In this document: positions 1 to 8,682 of the stretch, piece after piece
Numbering within the stretch: position 1 is the first letter of the stretch
Layout of the letters: each line of letters begins with the position of its first letter
DNA from: Verrucomicrobiaceae bacterium
GTDB taxonomy: Bacteria > Verrucomicrobiota > Verrucomicrobiia > Verrucomicrobiales > Verrucomicrobiaceae
DNA length: 64,000 bases
NCBI GenBank assembly: GCA_947458455.1
Contig: CANGYJ010000012.1
Coordinates: 82,422-146,421, forward strand
Reading direction: 5' to 3'
Notes under the pieces: generated by a model
The model's input: the letters and a program-made list of their open reading frames with translations, nothing else
Told to the model about the DNA's origin: nothing
Database searches by the model: none
Position numbers and translations under genes: made by a program

Positions 1-765
1 AATACCCATCACCTCCCCGGTGAATACGACAAGGCCTTCCCCGGCCATCGCTACCGGGACATGCCCATCGCCTTTCGCCAGGAAAGCCCCGTCCGCCTCG
101 AAACCGCTGGCGGCATCGCCAATGTGCGCGACCTCCTCCACGACGAACCCTTCCTCGTCTATAACGGCGACATCCTCACCGACCTCCCACTCGCGCCACT
201 GATTGAGGAGCACCAGCGCAGCGGCAACATCGTCACGCTCGCCCTGCGCAGCCACGGGCCTGCTTTGCACATCGCCTACGATGCCGCCGAGCAACGCATC
301 ACCGACATCCGCAACAAGCTCGAAACCGGCGATGAAGGCACCCACCTCTTCACCGGCATCTACGCCTGCTCCCCCGCCATTCACGAGTGGCTCACGCCGG
401 GCAAGGTCGAGTCCGTCATCCCCATCTTCCTCGAAATGATTCGTCGCGGGGTCAAAGTCGGAGCCGTCGTGCTCGATGAAGGCCAGTGGTGGGATCTCGG
501 CAGCCGCACGCAATACCTCGCTGCCCACGCCGCGCTCAATGGCATGCACGGCCCGGCGATTCATCCCGAGGCCCATGTCGCCTCCGATGCCATCCTGCGC
601 CGCACGAACGTCATCGGCCCTGGAGCCAACGTCGAGCCAGGCTGCTGGCTGGAGGACTGCATCCTCTGGCCTCACGCCAGAGTCGTCACCGGTGCCCGCC
701 TGACCCGCTGCATCGTCCGCTCCCACATCACAGCAGCGGGCACGTTTGAAGACGTCGATTTTTAA
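1..765 (+). CDS. Sugar-phosphate nucleotidyltransferase, 5'-truncated by the window edge
   Basis: The reading frame is open from base 1, so the gene starts outside the window; 254 residues are visible. The central region has the GT-A nucleotidyltransferase signature YNGDILTD, whose Asp normally binds Mg2+, after an ETAGGI segment. The last ~70 residues read like hexapeptide left-handed beta-helix turns (HPEAHVASDAI, NVIGPGANVEPG). Family knowledge: such enzymes make NDP-sugars for cell-wall or surface polysaccharide, and mannose-1-phosphate guanylyltransferase or MurNAc-1-P uridylyltransferase (MurU) are the nearest types. The exact sugar cannot be read. The internal ATG at 61 is not the true start because homologous sequence continues upstream. 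Confidence 0.85.
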   Translation, partial: NTHHLPGEYDKAFPGHRYRDMPIAFRQESPVRLETAGGIANVRDLLHDEPFLVYNGDILTDLPLAPLIEEHQRSGNIVTLALRSHGPALHIAYDAAEQRITDIRNKLETGDEGTHLFTGIYACSPAIHEWLTPGKVESVIPIFLEMIRRGVKVGAVVLDEGQWWDLGSRTQYLAAHAALNGMHGPAIHPEAHVASDAILRRTNVIGPGANVEPGCWLEDCILWPHARVVTGARLTRCIVRSHITAAGTFEDVDF

Positions 766-820
766 CCGCACTTCTAGACCTCCAGCACGGAAGCGGGGCG
801 GTGAGCAGATCGTTCGATGT

Positions 821-1040
821 CCCCTCACCTAACCTCTCCCCGCATCATGCGATGAAGTGATTGACTGCCGATCGCGGAGAGAGGGACCAGAAAGGACGCC
901 TCGGCTCATGATCCGCGCCAGCTTCTACTTGTGAAAGCAAAACAGCCTCAACTCATGCCGCACACTTTTTCAGTCCCTCTCCCCGCTGGGAACGTTCGCC
1001 CGCTTCTCGGCGAGTTTGCGGGGAGAGGTTAGGTGAGGGG
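821..1040. repeat. 220-bp palindromic intergenic element with perfect 23-bp arms
   Basis: Positions 821-843 (CCCCTCACCTAACCTCTCCC...) are the exact reverse complement of 1018-1040. A second, imperfect inner pair is present: GCGGAGAGAGGGAC near 875 against GTCCCTCTCCCCGC near 973. The element fills most of the 333-bp gap between the nucleotidyltransferase and the PPC protein (convergent genes). No ORF in it is credible. It could act as a strong bidirectional hairpin, but its size and nested symmetry fit a dispersed MITE/REP-type repeat better. Confidence 0.7.
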
Positions 1041-1098
1041 AGTGACCATTCGCCAACTTACCGGATGAACCGGTTTGTTAATTCAAAGACGCTTCAAC

Positions 1099-3543
1099 TT
1101 ACTTCTTACCGCCAGCAGCTTCCTGGCGGAGCTGCTCGAGGCGGGAGAGGGGCTTCGGCGCGGCAGGAGCAGCGGGCTTAGGCGCTTCCTTCGGCTTCGC
1201 GGCAGCCACGACGGGGGCGGCAGGAGGCGGCGGAGCCTTCCGAGGCGCATCAATGCGCAGCGTGGAACCGAGCGCGATGCGATGGGTGGTGGTGCCACCC
1301 GTGACAGGCACATCGACACGTACGAAGAGATTGCCCTGCTTTCCCACGGGGGACTTGTCGGTGGTCTTCACCTTGAAGGAGACTTCCTTGGTGTCTTTCG
1401 TGATCTCGGCAGCCTCGATCTGAATGGTGTCCGGCACGCCGAGCACCTGGGCTTTGGCCTTGCCTTCAAAGGGCTTCAGATGCTCCAGCTTGGCCACCAT
1501 GATGGATTCCTTGCCCTGCTCCACGGCGACGAGCGGAATGGCGGGTGCGGTAAGATGCGCGGTGGTGGTGGCGACCTCGGTGAAGGGGCTGGCGTTGTAG
1601 ATGCGGCCATTGCCAGCATCCACCTCACCCATGACGGTGTAGTTCCATTTGCCATCGGTGACTGAGGCATTGGCATCGAGATTGAAGACGCACTCGTTTT
1701 GACCTTCGGCGATGGTTTGCTCGCCGAGGCAGCTCACGCCGGGGGATTTCCAGATCATGAACACGCGGATGGCATTTTTGAAGCCTTCCTTCCGCTTCGC
1801 CACGACCTTCAAATCGAGCACGCCATTGGCCACGAGCGGCACGGTGGGTTTTTCGATGCTCAGCGAGTAGGGAGCCTCGTCGATGACGGCCACAGGGAGC
1901 TTGTCCTCGATCTCGGTGTAATAGACGACGTTGCCATTGCGCACGATGTCGAACTCCTGGCGCAGCTTGCCGGTGATCTTCGTGTTGGGATCCACGGGAT
2001 TGAGCTTCACCGGCACGGTCTGATGGCCGAGCGGGGCATCGGCAGCGGCTTCGAAGAGCAGCGGCACATTGCCGAGATCCTTCGGAGCCATCTCGGTGAG
2101 GAGCTTCACACCTTGAGGAAGGCCTTTGGCATCGAATTTGAAGTCACCGCCGATATTCACGCGGGAAATGTTCACCAGCGTGGCGTAGCGGCCGCCCTTG
2201 GGCACGGCGATGAACTGGCGGTAGTGCGTGTCATTCACCGTGAACTGCGGCGAGGCAAAGTACAGCTCCGGCTCAGCGGCGATAAGCTCCAGGCGATACA
2301 CATAGTTCGGGCCGCCACGGTCGAGGTGATCGGCCACACGGATGAAGTAATTGCCATCGGCGGGGATGGCGACCTTGAACTTGCTGTCGAGGCGACGGCG
2401 GCCACCGCCGTCGTCATTGCCACTGAGGCTGCCGCCTTTTTCGTTGTACACATTCACCACGCTATCGAGCGGGGAGCCGAGGCTCTGGGCAAAGGCTTGC
2501 AACTCCAGCGTCATGCCTTTTTTCAGCGGCAGCTTGAAGAAATCCACATCACCGGGCTTCTCGATGACACCGTTGAGGGCGATGGGCTCGCCAGCAGCGG
2601 GCGAAGCTTTGGCCTGCTCGTCGTTGGGTTCCACTTCGAGGGCGTTGTCGAAGCTCACGAGGCGGAAAGGATTGCCAGAAGGAGCAGGCTCCTGGGACTT
2701 CGAGTAAATCATGTAGCCAGGATCGATTTCGGCAGGCAGTTGGGCCTCTTCTTCAAAGGAACCGTCACGCTCAATGAAGCGCACTTTGGTCTTCGAGCCG
2801 ATTTTGCCACCGGCGGGATACACAACGTCTGGACGGCGGTAGCTGCCCACATGCAGGCGGTAGAAGGAATTGCCGCTGCCACGGTAAGAAGACTCGCGAA
2901 TCATCACCGTGTAGTCGCCATCTTCCTCAGCCACATAGGAGCAGTAGCCATCTTGGCGGTGAAGAATGGTGTCATCACTGATGACCTTCTCGAAGCGATC
3001 TTTGTCAATCACCGCGAGGAAGGGATCGAAGACGGTGTAACCGAGGCGAAGGCCATCCACCTCGACGGAAAGGCGCTGGCCTTTTTTGAGCGGCACCTTG
3101 TAGTAATCCACATCCTCGTTCGTGACGAGACCCTCGACGGTCTGATTGAGCTGAAGCACCTGCGGCGTCTCGAATTCGCTGTTCGGCTCCTTTTCTTCCA
3201 CGTTCGGGAAGATGCCCACGAAGAACTGGCGGGCATGCGAGATGCCAGTCTTCGTGCGGATGCGCATGAGGTGATTTCCGGGCGGCACATCTGCCGCGAT
3301 GGCGATGGTGAGGTCCACCTTGTTCTTCTCCACTTTTTCCACGCTTTTCTGCGTAAAGCCGGGTGAGAAGAAGATCAGGCCCTCGAAATCATCGAGGCGG
3401 GATCCCGTGACGGTTAGTTTCACCTCGGTGCCGCGTTGGCCGCCGTTTGGCTTCGTCGTCGAGAATTCCGGGTAGGAGGCAAACAGGCTCGCCGAGGAGG
3501 CAAAAGCCGCCGTGCCGAGGAGGAAGGTGCGGAGGAGGGACAT
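1099..3543 (-). CDS. Secreted pre-peptidase C-terminal (PPC) domain protein
   Basis: This is an 814-residue exported protein. The ATG at 3543 is preferred over the ORF-track start because it begins a clean signal peptide (MSLLRTFLLGTAAFASSASLFA). An IPT/TIG-like segment follows (KPNGGQRGTEVKLTVTGSRL). Two PPC-type beta domains carry the signature 'EPN(S/D)E...VDYYKVPLKKGQ' near residue 140 and 'EPNDE...GDVDFFKLPLKKGM' near residue 330. The tail is rich in Ala, Pro and Lys (KAPPPPAAPVVAAAKPKEAPKP). Family knowledge: PPC proteins are common in the Planctomycetes/Verrucomicrobia superphylum, usually without a protease domain. No catalytic domain is visible here, so a structural or binding role is inferred. 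Confidence 0.85.
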   Translation of the reverse strand: MSLLRTFLLGTAAFASSASLFASYPEFSTTKPNGGQRGTEVKLTVTGSRLDDFEGLIFFSPGFTQKSVEKVEKNKVDLTIAIAADVPPGNHLMRIRTKTGISHARQFFVGIFPNVEEKEPNSEFETPQVLQLNQTVEGLVTNEDVDYYKVPLKKGQRLSVEVDGLRLGYTVFDPFLAVIDKDRFEKVISDDTILHRQDGYCSYVAEEDGDYTVMIRESSYRGSGNSFYRLHVGSYRRPDVVYPAGGKIGSKTKVRFIERDGSFEEEAQLPAEIDPGYMIYSKSQEPAPSGNPFRLVSFDNALEVEPNDEQAKASPAAGEPIALNGVIEKPGDVDFFKLPLKKGMTLELQAFAQSLGSPLDSVVNVYNEKGGSLSGNDDGGGRRRLDSKFKVAIPADGNYFIRVADHLDRGGPNYVYRLELIAAEPELYFASPQFTVNDTHYRQFIAVPKGGRYATLVNISRVNIGGDFKFDAKGLPQGVKLLTEMAPKDLGNVPLLFEAAADAPLGHQTVPVKLNPVDPNTKITGKLRQEFDIVRNGNVVYYTEIEDKLPVAVIDEAPYSLSIEKPTVPLVANGVLDLKVVAKRKEGFKNAIRVFMIWKSPGVSCLGEQTIAEGQNECVFNLDANASVTDGKWNYTVMGEVDAGNGRIYNASPFTEVATTTAHLTAPAIPLVAVEQGKESIMVAKLEHLKPFEGKAKAQVLGVPDTIQIEAAEITKDTKEVSFKVKTTDKSPVGKQGNLFVRVDVPVTGGTTTHRIALGSTLRIDAPRKAPPPPAAPVVAAAKPKEAPKPAAPAAPKPLSRLEQLRQEAAGGKK

Positions 3544-3648
3544 GGGGGTGTTTTTGGGGTCGGGGAAAATACGGGCTTCCGCACGGAAAATTGCGTTTGA
3601 GGCCAAACTTTGCCCCAGGAACCCACGAAGGGCAAAAACGGAGAAAAC

Positions 3649-3927
3649 TCAGCTCTGACGCGGCAGTCGATCCGCCGCCTCCGCAGGCAGTTCGACCATC
3701 TTTTGCCGCCCACCCGCTCCGCGAAGAAGGTTGATGCTGCCTTTGGGCACCTCGAGTTCCTCCGCCAGGAAGCGCACGAGCTCTTCATTCGCCTTTCCAT
3801 CCACCGGCGGAGCCGCCAGCTTCACCAGCAACACCGGGCGGCCTTTCTCATCCGCCGTCCAGCCGACAAATTCAGACTTTCGGGCGTTCGGAGAGACTCG
3901 CAGGGCCAGTTGGGTAGGGGGACTCAT
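3649..3927 (-). CDS. DUF167 / YggU family protein
   Basis: A 92-residue protein starting at MSPPTQLALRVSPNA. It carries the family landmarks RVSPNARKSE at the N-terminus and the central APPVDGKANEELVRFLAEEL segment, followed by GxxxRxK-like GAGGRQKMVEL. Family knowledge: YggU/DUF167 is a small widely conserved alpha/beta fold of unknown function. An in-frame upstream ATG at 3945 would overlap the end of the DCC gene by 8 nt; either start implies translational coupling with the DCC gene on the same strand. Confidence 0.85.
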   Translation of the reverse strand: MSPPTQLALRVSPNARKSEFVGWTADEKGRPVLLVKLAAPPVDGKANEELVRFLAEELEVPKGSINLLRGAGGRQKMVELPAEAADRLPRQS

Positions 3928-3937
3928 TGCTTCACCT

Positions 3938-4354
3938 TCATGCAAGCATCCGGCGGCGCAACTCCGGTGTCGGCATCAGGCAGGTCTCGTGCTTGCCGAA
4001 CCATTTGTAGCGATTCCGAGCCACGAAGAAGTAAGCCGCATCCCGCAGGCCTCGCGGGATCACCTTGCCCAAAACGGCCAATTTCCATGCTCCGCCGAGC
4101 CTGCGGCCGATCTCGATCACCGCATCGCTCTCGCGAAAAGCCCGCTCACGCGTCACCAGCAGCATCGTATCCGGTGCCTCGGCATCCAGACCATGCGCCG
4201 CATACAGCCGCCGGCCCAGTTCGCCCTGGATCGGGGCAAAGTGAACACGCTCCGCCCGGTCATGCGCCAGCACGAACTTCACCGCGCCATCACACAGGTG
4301 GCACACGCCATCGAAGAGCAGCACGCATTCGCAATCAGGGGGGAGAACAGTCAC
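3938..4354 (-). CDS. DCC-family thiol-disulfide oxidoreductase-like protein (DUF393)
   Basis: The core motif LLFDGVCHLCDGAVKFVLAHD contains the D-x-x-C-x-x-C pair that defines the DCC family. LYAAHGLDAEAPDTMLLV and a C-terminal RNRYKWFGKHETC region also match. With the GTG at 4354 the protein is 138 residues, the family's usual size. The longer ORF from 4438 would run into the start of the divergent gene at 4437, so the short start is preferred, although ATG 4417 remains possible. Family knowledge: predicted redox proteins of uncertain substrate. The gene overlaps or abuts the YggU-like gene downstream. Confidence 0.8.
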   Translation of the reverse strand: MTVLPPDCECVLLFDGVCHLCDGAVKFVLAHDRAERVHFAPIQGELGRRLYAAHGLDAEAPDTMLLVTRERAFRESDAVIEIGRRLGGAWKLAVLGKVIPRGLRDAAYFFVARNRYKWFGKHETCLMPTPELRRRMLA

Positions 4355-4436
4355 AGCGGGGAGATAGGGGCGAGGTGACGCCAAGGTCAAGCCTTGGCTC
4401 CTTGACGAGGCGGCCATCTTGCACGCTTCTTCACCC

Positions 4437-4679
4437 ATGCCCGCCGATTTCTCTCACCTCCGCCAACTCCTCCAGCACCGTCTCGACCTCATCGCCGATC
4501 ACGCGTTTCGAGATCGCGATGCCGCCGCCCACCTCGTCGCCCTTCAAAAAGTCTCCGAAGACCTCACCGCCGAGCATGGAAAGCTGCGCGGCAGCCTGCC
4601 AGGAAGGCTGAACCATTTTTTAACGCAAGCCAGCTACTCGAAGGCGCTGGAGTATCTCTCGAATCCTCAAGGCGAGTGA
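4437..4679 (+). CDS. Small conserved-looking protein of unknown function
   Basis: An 80-residue, mostly helical, charged protein (MPADFSHLRQLLQHRLDL...). It has no signal peptide or membrane segment. The ORF-track start at 4419 is less likely than the ATG at 4437. It is divergent from the DCC gene and ends 11 bp before the end of metG on the opposite strand. GC-rich third codon positions support coding. I do not recognise a domain. Confidence 0.6.
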   Translation: MPADFSHLRQLLQHRLDLIADHAFRDRDAAAHLVALQKVSEDLTAEHGKLRGSLPGRLNHFLTQASYSKALEYLSNPQGE

Positions 4680-4690
4680 ATCAGACACGC

Positions 4691-6262
4691 TTACTTCTCC
4701 TCGGCGATCTCCAGACGTGGGAAAAGCGGGGTCGGTGTGCCGAGCTGATGTCCGCTGCTGAGCAGGCCCCATTTTAAATCGCTCACGAGGAAGCCTTCGG
4801 GCAACGTCCAGCCGATCTGCGCACGAGCGGCGGCCATGGCGGTGGGCATGATGGGGTTCAAGAGGACGGTGACGTGGGTGAGCGCCTCGGCGAGGTGGTA
4901 GAGCACGCTGTCGAGTCGGGTGGCCTGAGCGGGATCTTTGGCGAGGGAGAAGGGCTTCGTGCTATCGACGAAGGCATTCGCATGCGTGACGATCCGCCAC
5001 GCAGCGGCGATACCTTCGTGAATATCCCAGCCGTTCATCTTTTCGAGGTAGGCGGGCAGCGCCTCGGCCACGGTCTGGCGCAGGGCTTGATTGATCTCGT
5101 CATCGAAATCACCCGGCGTGAGGACGCCGCTGCGATACTTTTGCGCCATGTTGATGCTGCGGTTGAGCAGATTGCCAAGGCCGCCAGCGAGCTCTTTGTT
5201 GTAGCTCATGATGATGCGCTCATCGCTGAAATCGGCATCGTAGCCGGTGGCGATGTCGCGCATGAGGTAATAGCGCAGGCCATCGGGCGTGAAGGTATCC
5301 GAGAGCACGTTCGGATCGATCACATTGCCGAGGCTCTTGCTCATCTTGGCTCCTTTGACGTTCCACCAGCCGTGGACGACGAGCTTGGGGATCTGATCAT
5401 CCGGGAAACCGAGCGCATGAAGCATGATGGGCCAGTAAACGGCATGCGCAGGCACGAGGATGTCCTTGCCGATGATCTCCGCATCGGCAGGCCAGATGGT
5501 CTCAAACTTCGGCAGGCCTTCGTTGCCGCATTCCTCGGCCATGTAACCGGCGAAGGTGATGTAGTTCGAGAGCGCATCGAACCAGACGTAGTTCACGAAC
5601 TTCTCATCAAAGGGCAGCGGGATGCCCCAGCTCAGGCGCTCGATGGGGCGGCTGATGCAGAGATCCTGCGGCGTGCCTTCGAGGGAGTTCAGCACATCGT
5701 TCGCCCGATGTGGCGGGTAGATGAAATCGGGATGGCTGCGGATGTGACCTTTGAGCCACTCGACGTGTTCGCTGAGGCGGAAGTACCAATTCTCTTCCTG
5801 AAGCTCGACGACCTCACCCCACTCCTCGCCGTATTGACCATCCGGGCCGCGTTCTTTGTCGGTGAGGAACTGCTCCTGGCGCACGGAGTAAAAGCCTGCG
5901 TAGCTCTTTTTGTAGAGCTGGCCGCAATCGTGGAGCTTTTGCAGCATCGCACGCACCACCCGCTTGTGGCGGTCGTCCGTGGTGGCGGCCCAGCCGTCGA
6001 AGCGCACGTTCAGTTTGTCCCACAGGGCGGTGAAATGTGTCGTGATCCCATCGACGAACGCCGCCGGGCTGAGCCCGGCCTTTTCAGCGCTCTTTTGCAC
6101 CTTCTGCCCGTGCTGATCCACGCCGGTGAGGAAATAGACTTCACGCCCTTGCAGCCGCTGAAAGCGAGCCATGACATCGGCGAGCACCTTTTCATACGCG
6201 TGGCCGATGTGCGGCGGCGCGTTGGTGTAATCAATGGCGGTCGTGATGTAGAAGGGCTTCAT
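4691..6262 (-). CDS. metG: Methionyl-tRNA synthetase
   Basis: A 523-residue class I aminoacyl-tRNA synthetase that charges tRNA-Met in the cytoplasm. The HIGH-type motif is PPHIGHAYEK (residues ~16-25) and the KMSKS loop is KGAKMSKSLGN (~305). The intervening editing/connective region and the GIPLPFDEKFVNYVWFDALSNY substrate-pocket region are clear. It ends at an anticodon-binding helical domain (WDIHEGIAAAWRIV). The C-terminal EMAP/Trbp111-like dimerisation domain found in longer MetRS is absent, so this is the short form. The gene directly follows tRNA-Ser on the same strand. Confidence 0.97.
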   Translation of the reverse strand: MKPFYITTAIDYTNAPPHIGHAYEKVLADVMARFQRLQGREVYFLTGVDQHGQKVQKSAEKAGLSPAAFVDGITTHFTALWDKLNVRFDGWAATTDDRHKRVVRAMLQKLHDCGQLYKKSYAGFYSVRQEQFLTDKERGPDGQYGEEWGEVVELQEENWYFRLSEHVEWLKGHIRSHPDFIYPPHRANDVLNSLEGTPQDLCISRPIERLSWGIPLPFDEKFVNYVWFDALSNYITFAGYMAEECGNEGLPKFETIWPADAEIIGKDILVPAHAVYWPIMLHALGFPDDQIPKLVVHGWWNVKGAKMSKSLGNVIDPNVLSDTFTPDGLRYYLMRDIATGYDADFSDERIIMSYNKELAGGLGNLLNRSINMAQKYRSGVLTPGDFDDEINQALRQTVAEALPAYLEKMNGWDIHEGIAAAWRIVTHANAFVDSTKPFSLAKDPAQATRLDSVLYHLAEALTHVTVLLNPIMPTAMAAARAQIGWTLPEGFLVSDLKWGLLSSGHQLGTPTPLFPRLEIAEEK

Positions 6263-6334
6263 GGAGCGCCTTTCATGCCGTCCAGCAGGCGCTCACGCAA
6301 GTGTTCCGTGCGGCTGGGACTTCCCAAATGAAAA

Positions 6335-6425
6335 TGGCGGAGAGAGAGGGATTCGAACCCTCGGTAGCTGTTAAGGCTACGCATCTTTAGCAAAGATGTG
6401 CTTTCGACCACTCAGCCATCTCTCC
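6335..6425 (-). tRNA. tRNA-Ser (GCU anticodon)
   Basis: On the minus strand the sequence opens GGAGAGATGGCTGAGTGG and ends TCGAATCCCTCTCTCTCCGCCA. The 7-bp acceptor stem pairs GGAGAGA with TCTCTCC, the T-arm is GTTCGAATC, and the anticodon loop is TTGCTAA, giving GCU. A long variable arm (GCGTAGCCTTAACAGCTAC) is typical of serine tRNAs. The terminal CCA is encoded. Total length is 91 nt. Confidence 0.97.
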
Positions 6426-6497
6426 AATGTTTGCTCCGGCGCTGCCGACTGCGAACGGCGCGTATTTAGCGTTTGCAGCCCCGAGGCGTCAAACGAA

Positions 6498-7463
6498 ATG
6501 TCGCTCGCTTCGCCCATGAATTCATCCTTACCCGCTCTCGCCTGCCTGCCGGATGGAAAAGCGCTGCTCGGCCTCTCCGGCGGCCGGGATTCCGTGGCGC
6601 TGCTGCACCTCCTGCTCGCCGCTGGGCATCGCGACCTCGTTTTGTGCCATCTGAACCATGGACTGCGAGGTCGTGAATCGGACGAAGACGCCGCCTTTGT
6701 TCGCTCGCTGGCCGAAAAGCATGGTTTGGAGGGCGAAATCGCCCAAACGAACGTGAAGGCGCAGGCGAAGAAAAAGAAACTCTCCCTCGAAACAGCCGCC
6801 CGTGAGGCGCGACATGCCTTTTTTAAGCGAATGAGCCGCAAACATGGCACCCACGAGGTGCTCCTGGCCCATCACGCCGAGGATCAGTCGGAGACGATCC
6901 TCGGAAACGTGCTTCGCGGCTGCGGTCTGGAAGGTCTCGCGGCAATGGGACTCGTCACCGATCTCGGCAATGGCCTGCGTTTTCTGCGTCCGCTGCTGCG
7001 AGTGAGAAGGGCAGAGATCGATGCCTATGTCGAAGCCCAAGGCATCGCCTATCGCGAAGACAGCTCCAATGCCTCCGCTGAGCATCGCCGAAACCGCCTC
7101 CGGCACGAAGCACTGCCCTTACTCAGCGAAATCGCCGGTCGCGATGTGGTGCCCCTGCTCAATCGCCTCGGCACCATCGCCGAACGCGACGAGTCTTTTC
7201 TGCACGAGGAGGCCACCGCATGGTTCGAGGCCTGTCGCGAAGGTCAAACACTGACACAACTCGATTCCCTGCGTGAACTCGATCCCGCGATTTTGAGCCG
7301 CGTGATCGCTTTCTGGCTTCGCGAGCATTTGAAACTGCCCGGCATCGGCTTTGATGAAATCCGCGTAGTCTCCTCCCTGCTCCTTCCCGAAAGCCCCGCG
7401 AAGCTCAACCTCCCCGGCGGTCGCTTCGTGCGGCGGAAAGCGGGATGTCTTTGGGTGGTGTAA
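6498..7463 (+). CDS. tilS: tRNA(Ile)-lysidine synthase
   Basis: A 321-residue N-type ATP pyrophosphatase. The PP-loop SGGRDS lies at residues 27-32, followed by LVLCHLNHGLRGRESDEDAAFV and ETAAREARHAFF, which are TilS hallmarks, and HHAEDQSETILGNVLRGCGLEGLAAM. Family knowledge: it converts C34 of the AUA-reading tRNA-Ile to lysidine and is essential. The ATG at 6498 was chosen because the ORF-track start lies inside the tRNA. The C-terminal TilS domain is short, ending at LPGGRFVRRKAGCLWVV. It is divergent from the tRNA-Ser gene. Confidence 0.93.
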   Translation: MSLASPMNSSLPALACLPDGKALLGLSGGRDSVALLHLLLAAGHRDLVLCHLNHGLRGRESDEDAAFVRSLAEKHGLEGEIAQTNVKAQAKKKKLSLETAAREARHAFFKRMSRKHGTHEVLLAHHAEDQSETILGNVLRGCGLEGLAAMGLVTDLGNGLRFLRPLLRVRRAEIDAYVEAQGIAYREDSSNASAEHRRNRLRHEALPLLSEIAGRDVVPLLNRLGTIAERDESFLHEEATAWFEACREGQTLTQLDSLRELDPAILSRVIAFWLREHLKLPGIGFDEIRVVSSLLLPESPAKLNLPGGRFVRRKAGCLWVV

Positions 7464-7464
7464 C

Positions 7465-7640
7465 TCAGTGAGCCCCTCCCGCACCGGCTGCAGCGAGCGA
7501 TAGAGCATGATTTGATCGCGCAATGAATCGGCGAGCGCCTTGTTACCGAAACTCGCGGCGAGTTGGAAGGCGGCTTCGGTAAAGCCTGCGCATTCGGCGA
7601 GCGCGGCTGCTTGGGCGCGAGGCCTTGATTCGAGTGACTT
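7465..7640 (-). pseudogene. Remnant of the C-terminus of a TPR-type protein
   Basis: The minus strand reads AALAECAGFTEAAFQLAASFGNK, then ALADSLRDQIMLYRSLQPVREG. This resembles the last helices of long verrucomicrobial tetratricopeptide proteins. There is no start, and the reading runs without a stop into the antisense of tilS, so the fragment is non-functional. Only the ORF 7119..7523 in the track hints at it. The assignment is by pattern recognition, and a profile search would settle it. Confidence 0.4.
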
Positions 7641-7701
7641 CTGTCTTGAGTTTCAAGGCGCTTCTCCGTAGTTTTCAGCCGTCAGTGGATTCTTCCCCAC
7701 C

Positions 7702-8682
7702 ATGATCGACGACCCTCTCTCCACCTCATCCGCCACGAGCCGCCCTCCCAGGCGGTTCAGTCTCCGGCGGCGTGTGCTGAGTGAGAGCGAAAACAAAATC
7801 GGCCTGCGCCCCGTGGAGGGCTGGCAGAAGCGGAACATGGATTTCCTCCATCAGGTGCTCATCCCGACGATTCTCGCCCCGCGGAAGCCGGGCTGCCATT
7901 ACGGTGACCTGCCAGTGGCCACGCCGGAGCAAATCGGGGTGACCTGGCTGGGCCACGCGGGCTTCTTTGCCCAAGTGGGCGGCCTCAATATCGCCATCGA
8001 TCCGGTGTGGGCGCTGTGGCTCGGCCCGGCGAAACGCCTGCGCCATCCCAGCGTGTGGGCGCACGATCTGCCACCCATCGACCTTGTGCTCATCACGCAT
8101 GCGCATCACGATCACCTGCACCTCGCCAGCCTGCGAAAACTAGCCGCCGCACAGCCGATCATCGTACCGGAAGGCGTGGGCACGCTGGTGAAGAACTGCG
8201 GTTTTGGCCGCATCGTGGAGCTGAAAACCTGGCAAAGCGCCACCTTTGGCGATCTGCGCATCACGCTGACTCCCGCTCGCCACTGGGGTGCTCGCATGAT
8301 CCACGACACGCATCGCGGCTTTGGCGGTTATCTCATTCAAAGCCCGTCGCAGACGCTTTATCACTGCGGAGACAGCTCGATGTTTGATGGCTTCACGGAG
8401 ATTGGAAAACGTTCCCGCATTGATGTGGCGCTGATGCCCATCGGAGCCTACCAGCCGCCGAGCGGTCGCCCCGTGCACATGAACCCGGAGGAGGCGCTGG
8501 ATGCCTTCGAGATGGTGGGTGCCCGCCACATGGTGCCGATGCATTTTGAAACCTACCCGCTCAGTGGCGAGCCCTTGCACGAACCCATCGAGCGCCTCGA
8601 ACTCGCCGCGAAGGAACGGGAGATCTACGACCGTGTGCGCCGACTGCGGGAGGGAGAGTCAGCCGTGTTTTGCCCGCCGTGA
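7702..8682 (+). CDS. MBL-fold metallo-hydrolase (UlaG / NAPE-PLD-like)
   Basis: A 326-residue protein with the metallo-beta-lactamase zinc motif THAHHDHL (residues ~131-138), preceded by VTWLGHAGFFAQVGGLNIAIDPVW, where WLGH is typical of the UlaG/NAPE-PLD branch. Later ligands are visible as PARHWGARM, YHCGDSSMFDGF and MVPMHFETYPL. Family knowledge: this branch includes lactonases and phospholipase-D-like hydrolases, so the substrate is uncertain. No signal peptide is visible. Its stop overlaps the GTG start of the DHFR-family gene (GTGA), implying an operon. Confidence 0.87.
   Translation: MIDDPLSTSSATSRPPRRFSLRRRVLSESENKIGLRPVEGWQKRNMDFLHQVLIPTILAPRKPGCHYGDLPVATPEQIGVTWLGHAGFFAQVGGLNIAIDPVWALWLGPAKRLRHPSVWAHDLPPIDLVLITHAHHDHLHLASLRKLAAAQPIIVPEGVGTLVKNCGFGRIVELKTWQSATFGDLRITLTPARHWGARMIHDTHRGFGGYLIQSPSQTLYHCGDSSMFDGFTEIGKRSRIDVALMPIGAYQPPSGRPVHMNPEEALDAFEMVGARHMVPMHFETYPLSGEPLHEPIERLELAAKEREIYDRVRRLREGESAVFCPP

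Noticed and set aside
1699-3366. 555-codon plus-strand ORF
   Set aside because: Antisense of the PPC-domain gene, an artefact of high GC third-position bias.
4874-6331. 485-codon plus-strand ORF
   Set aside because: Antisense of metG, which has all catalytic motifs.
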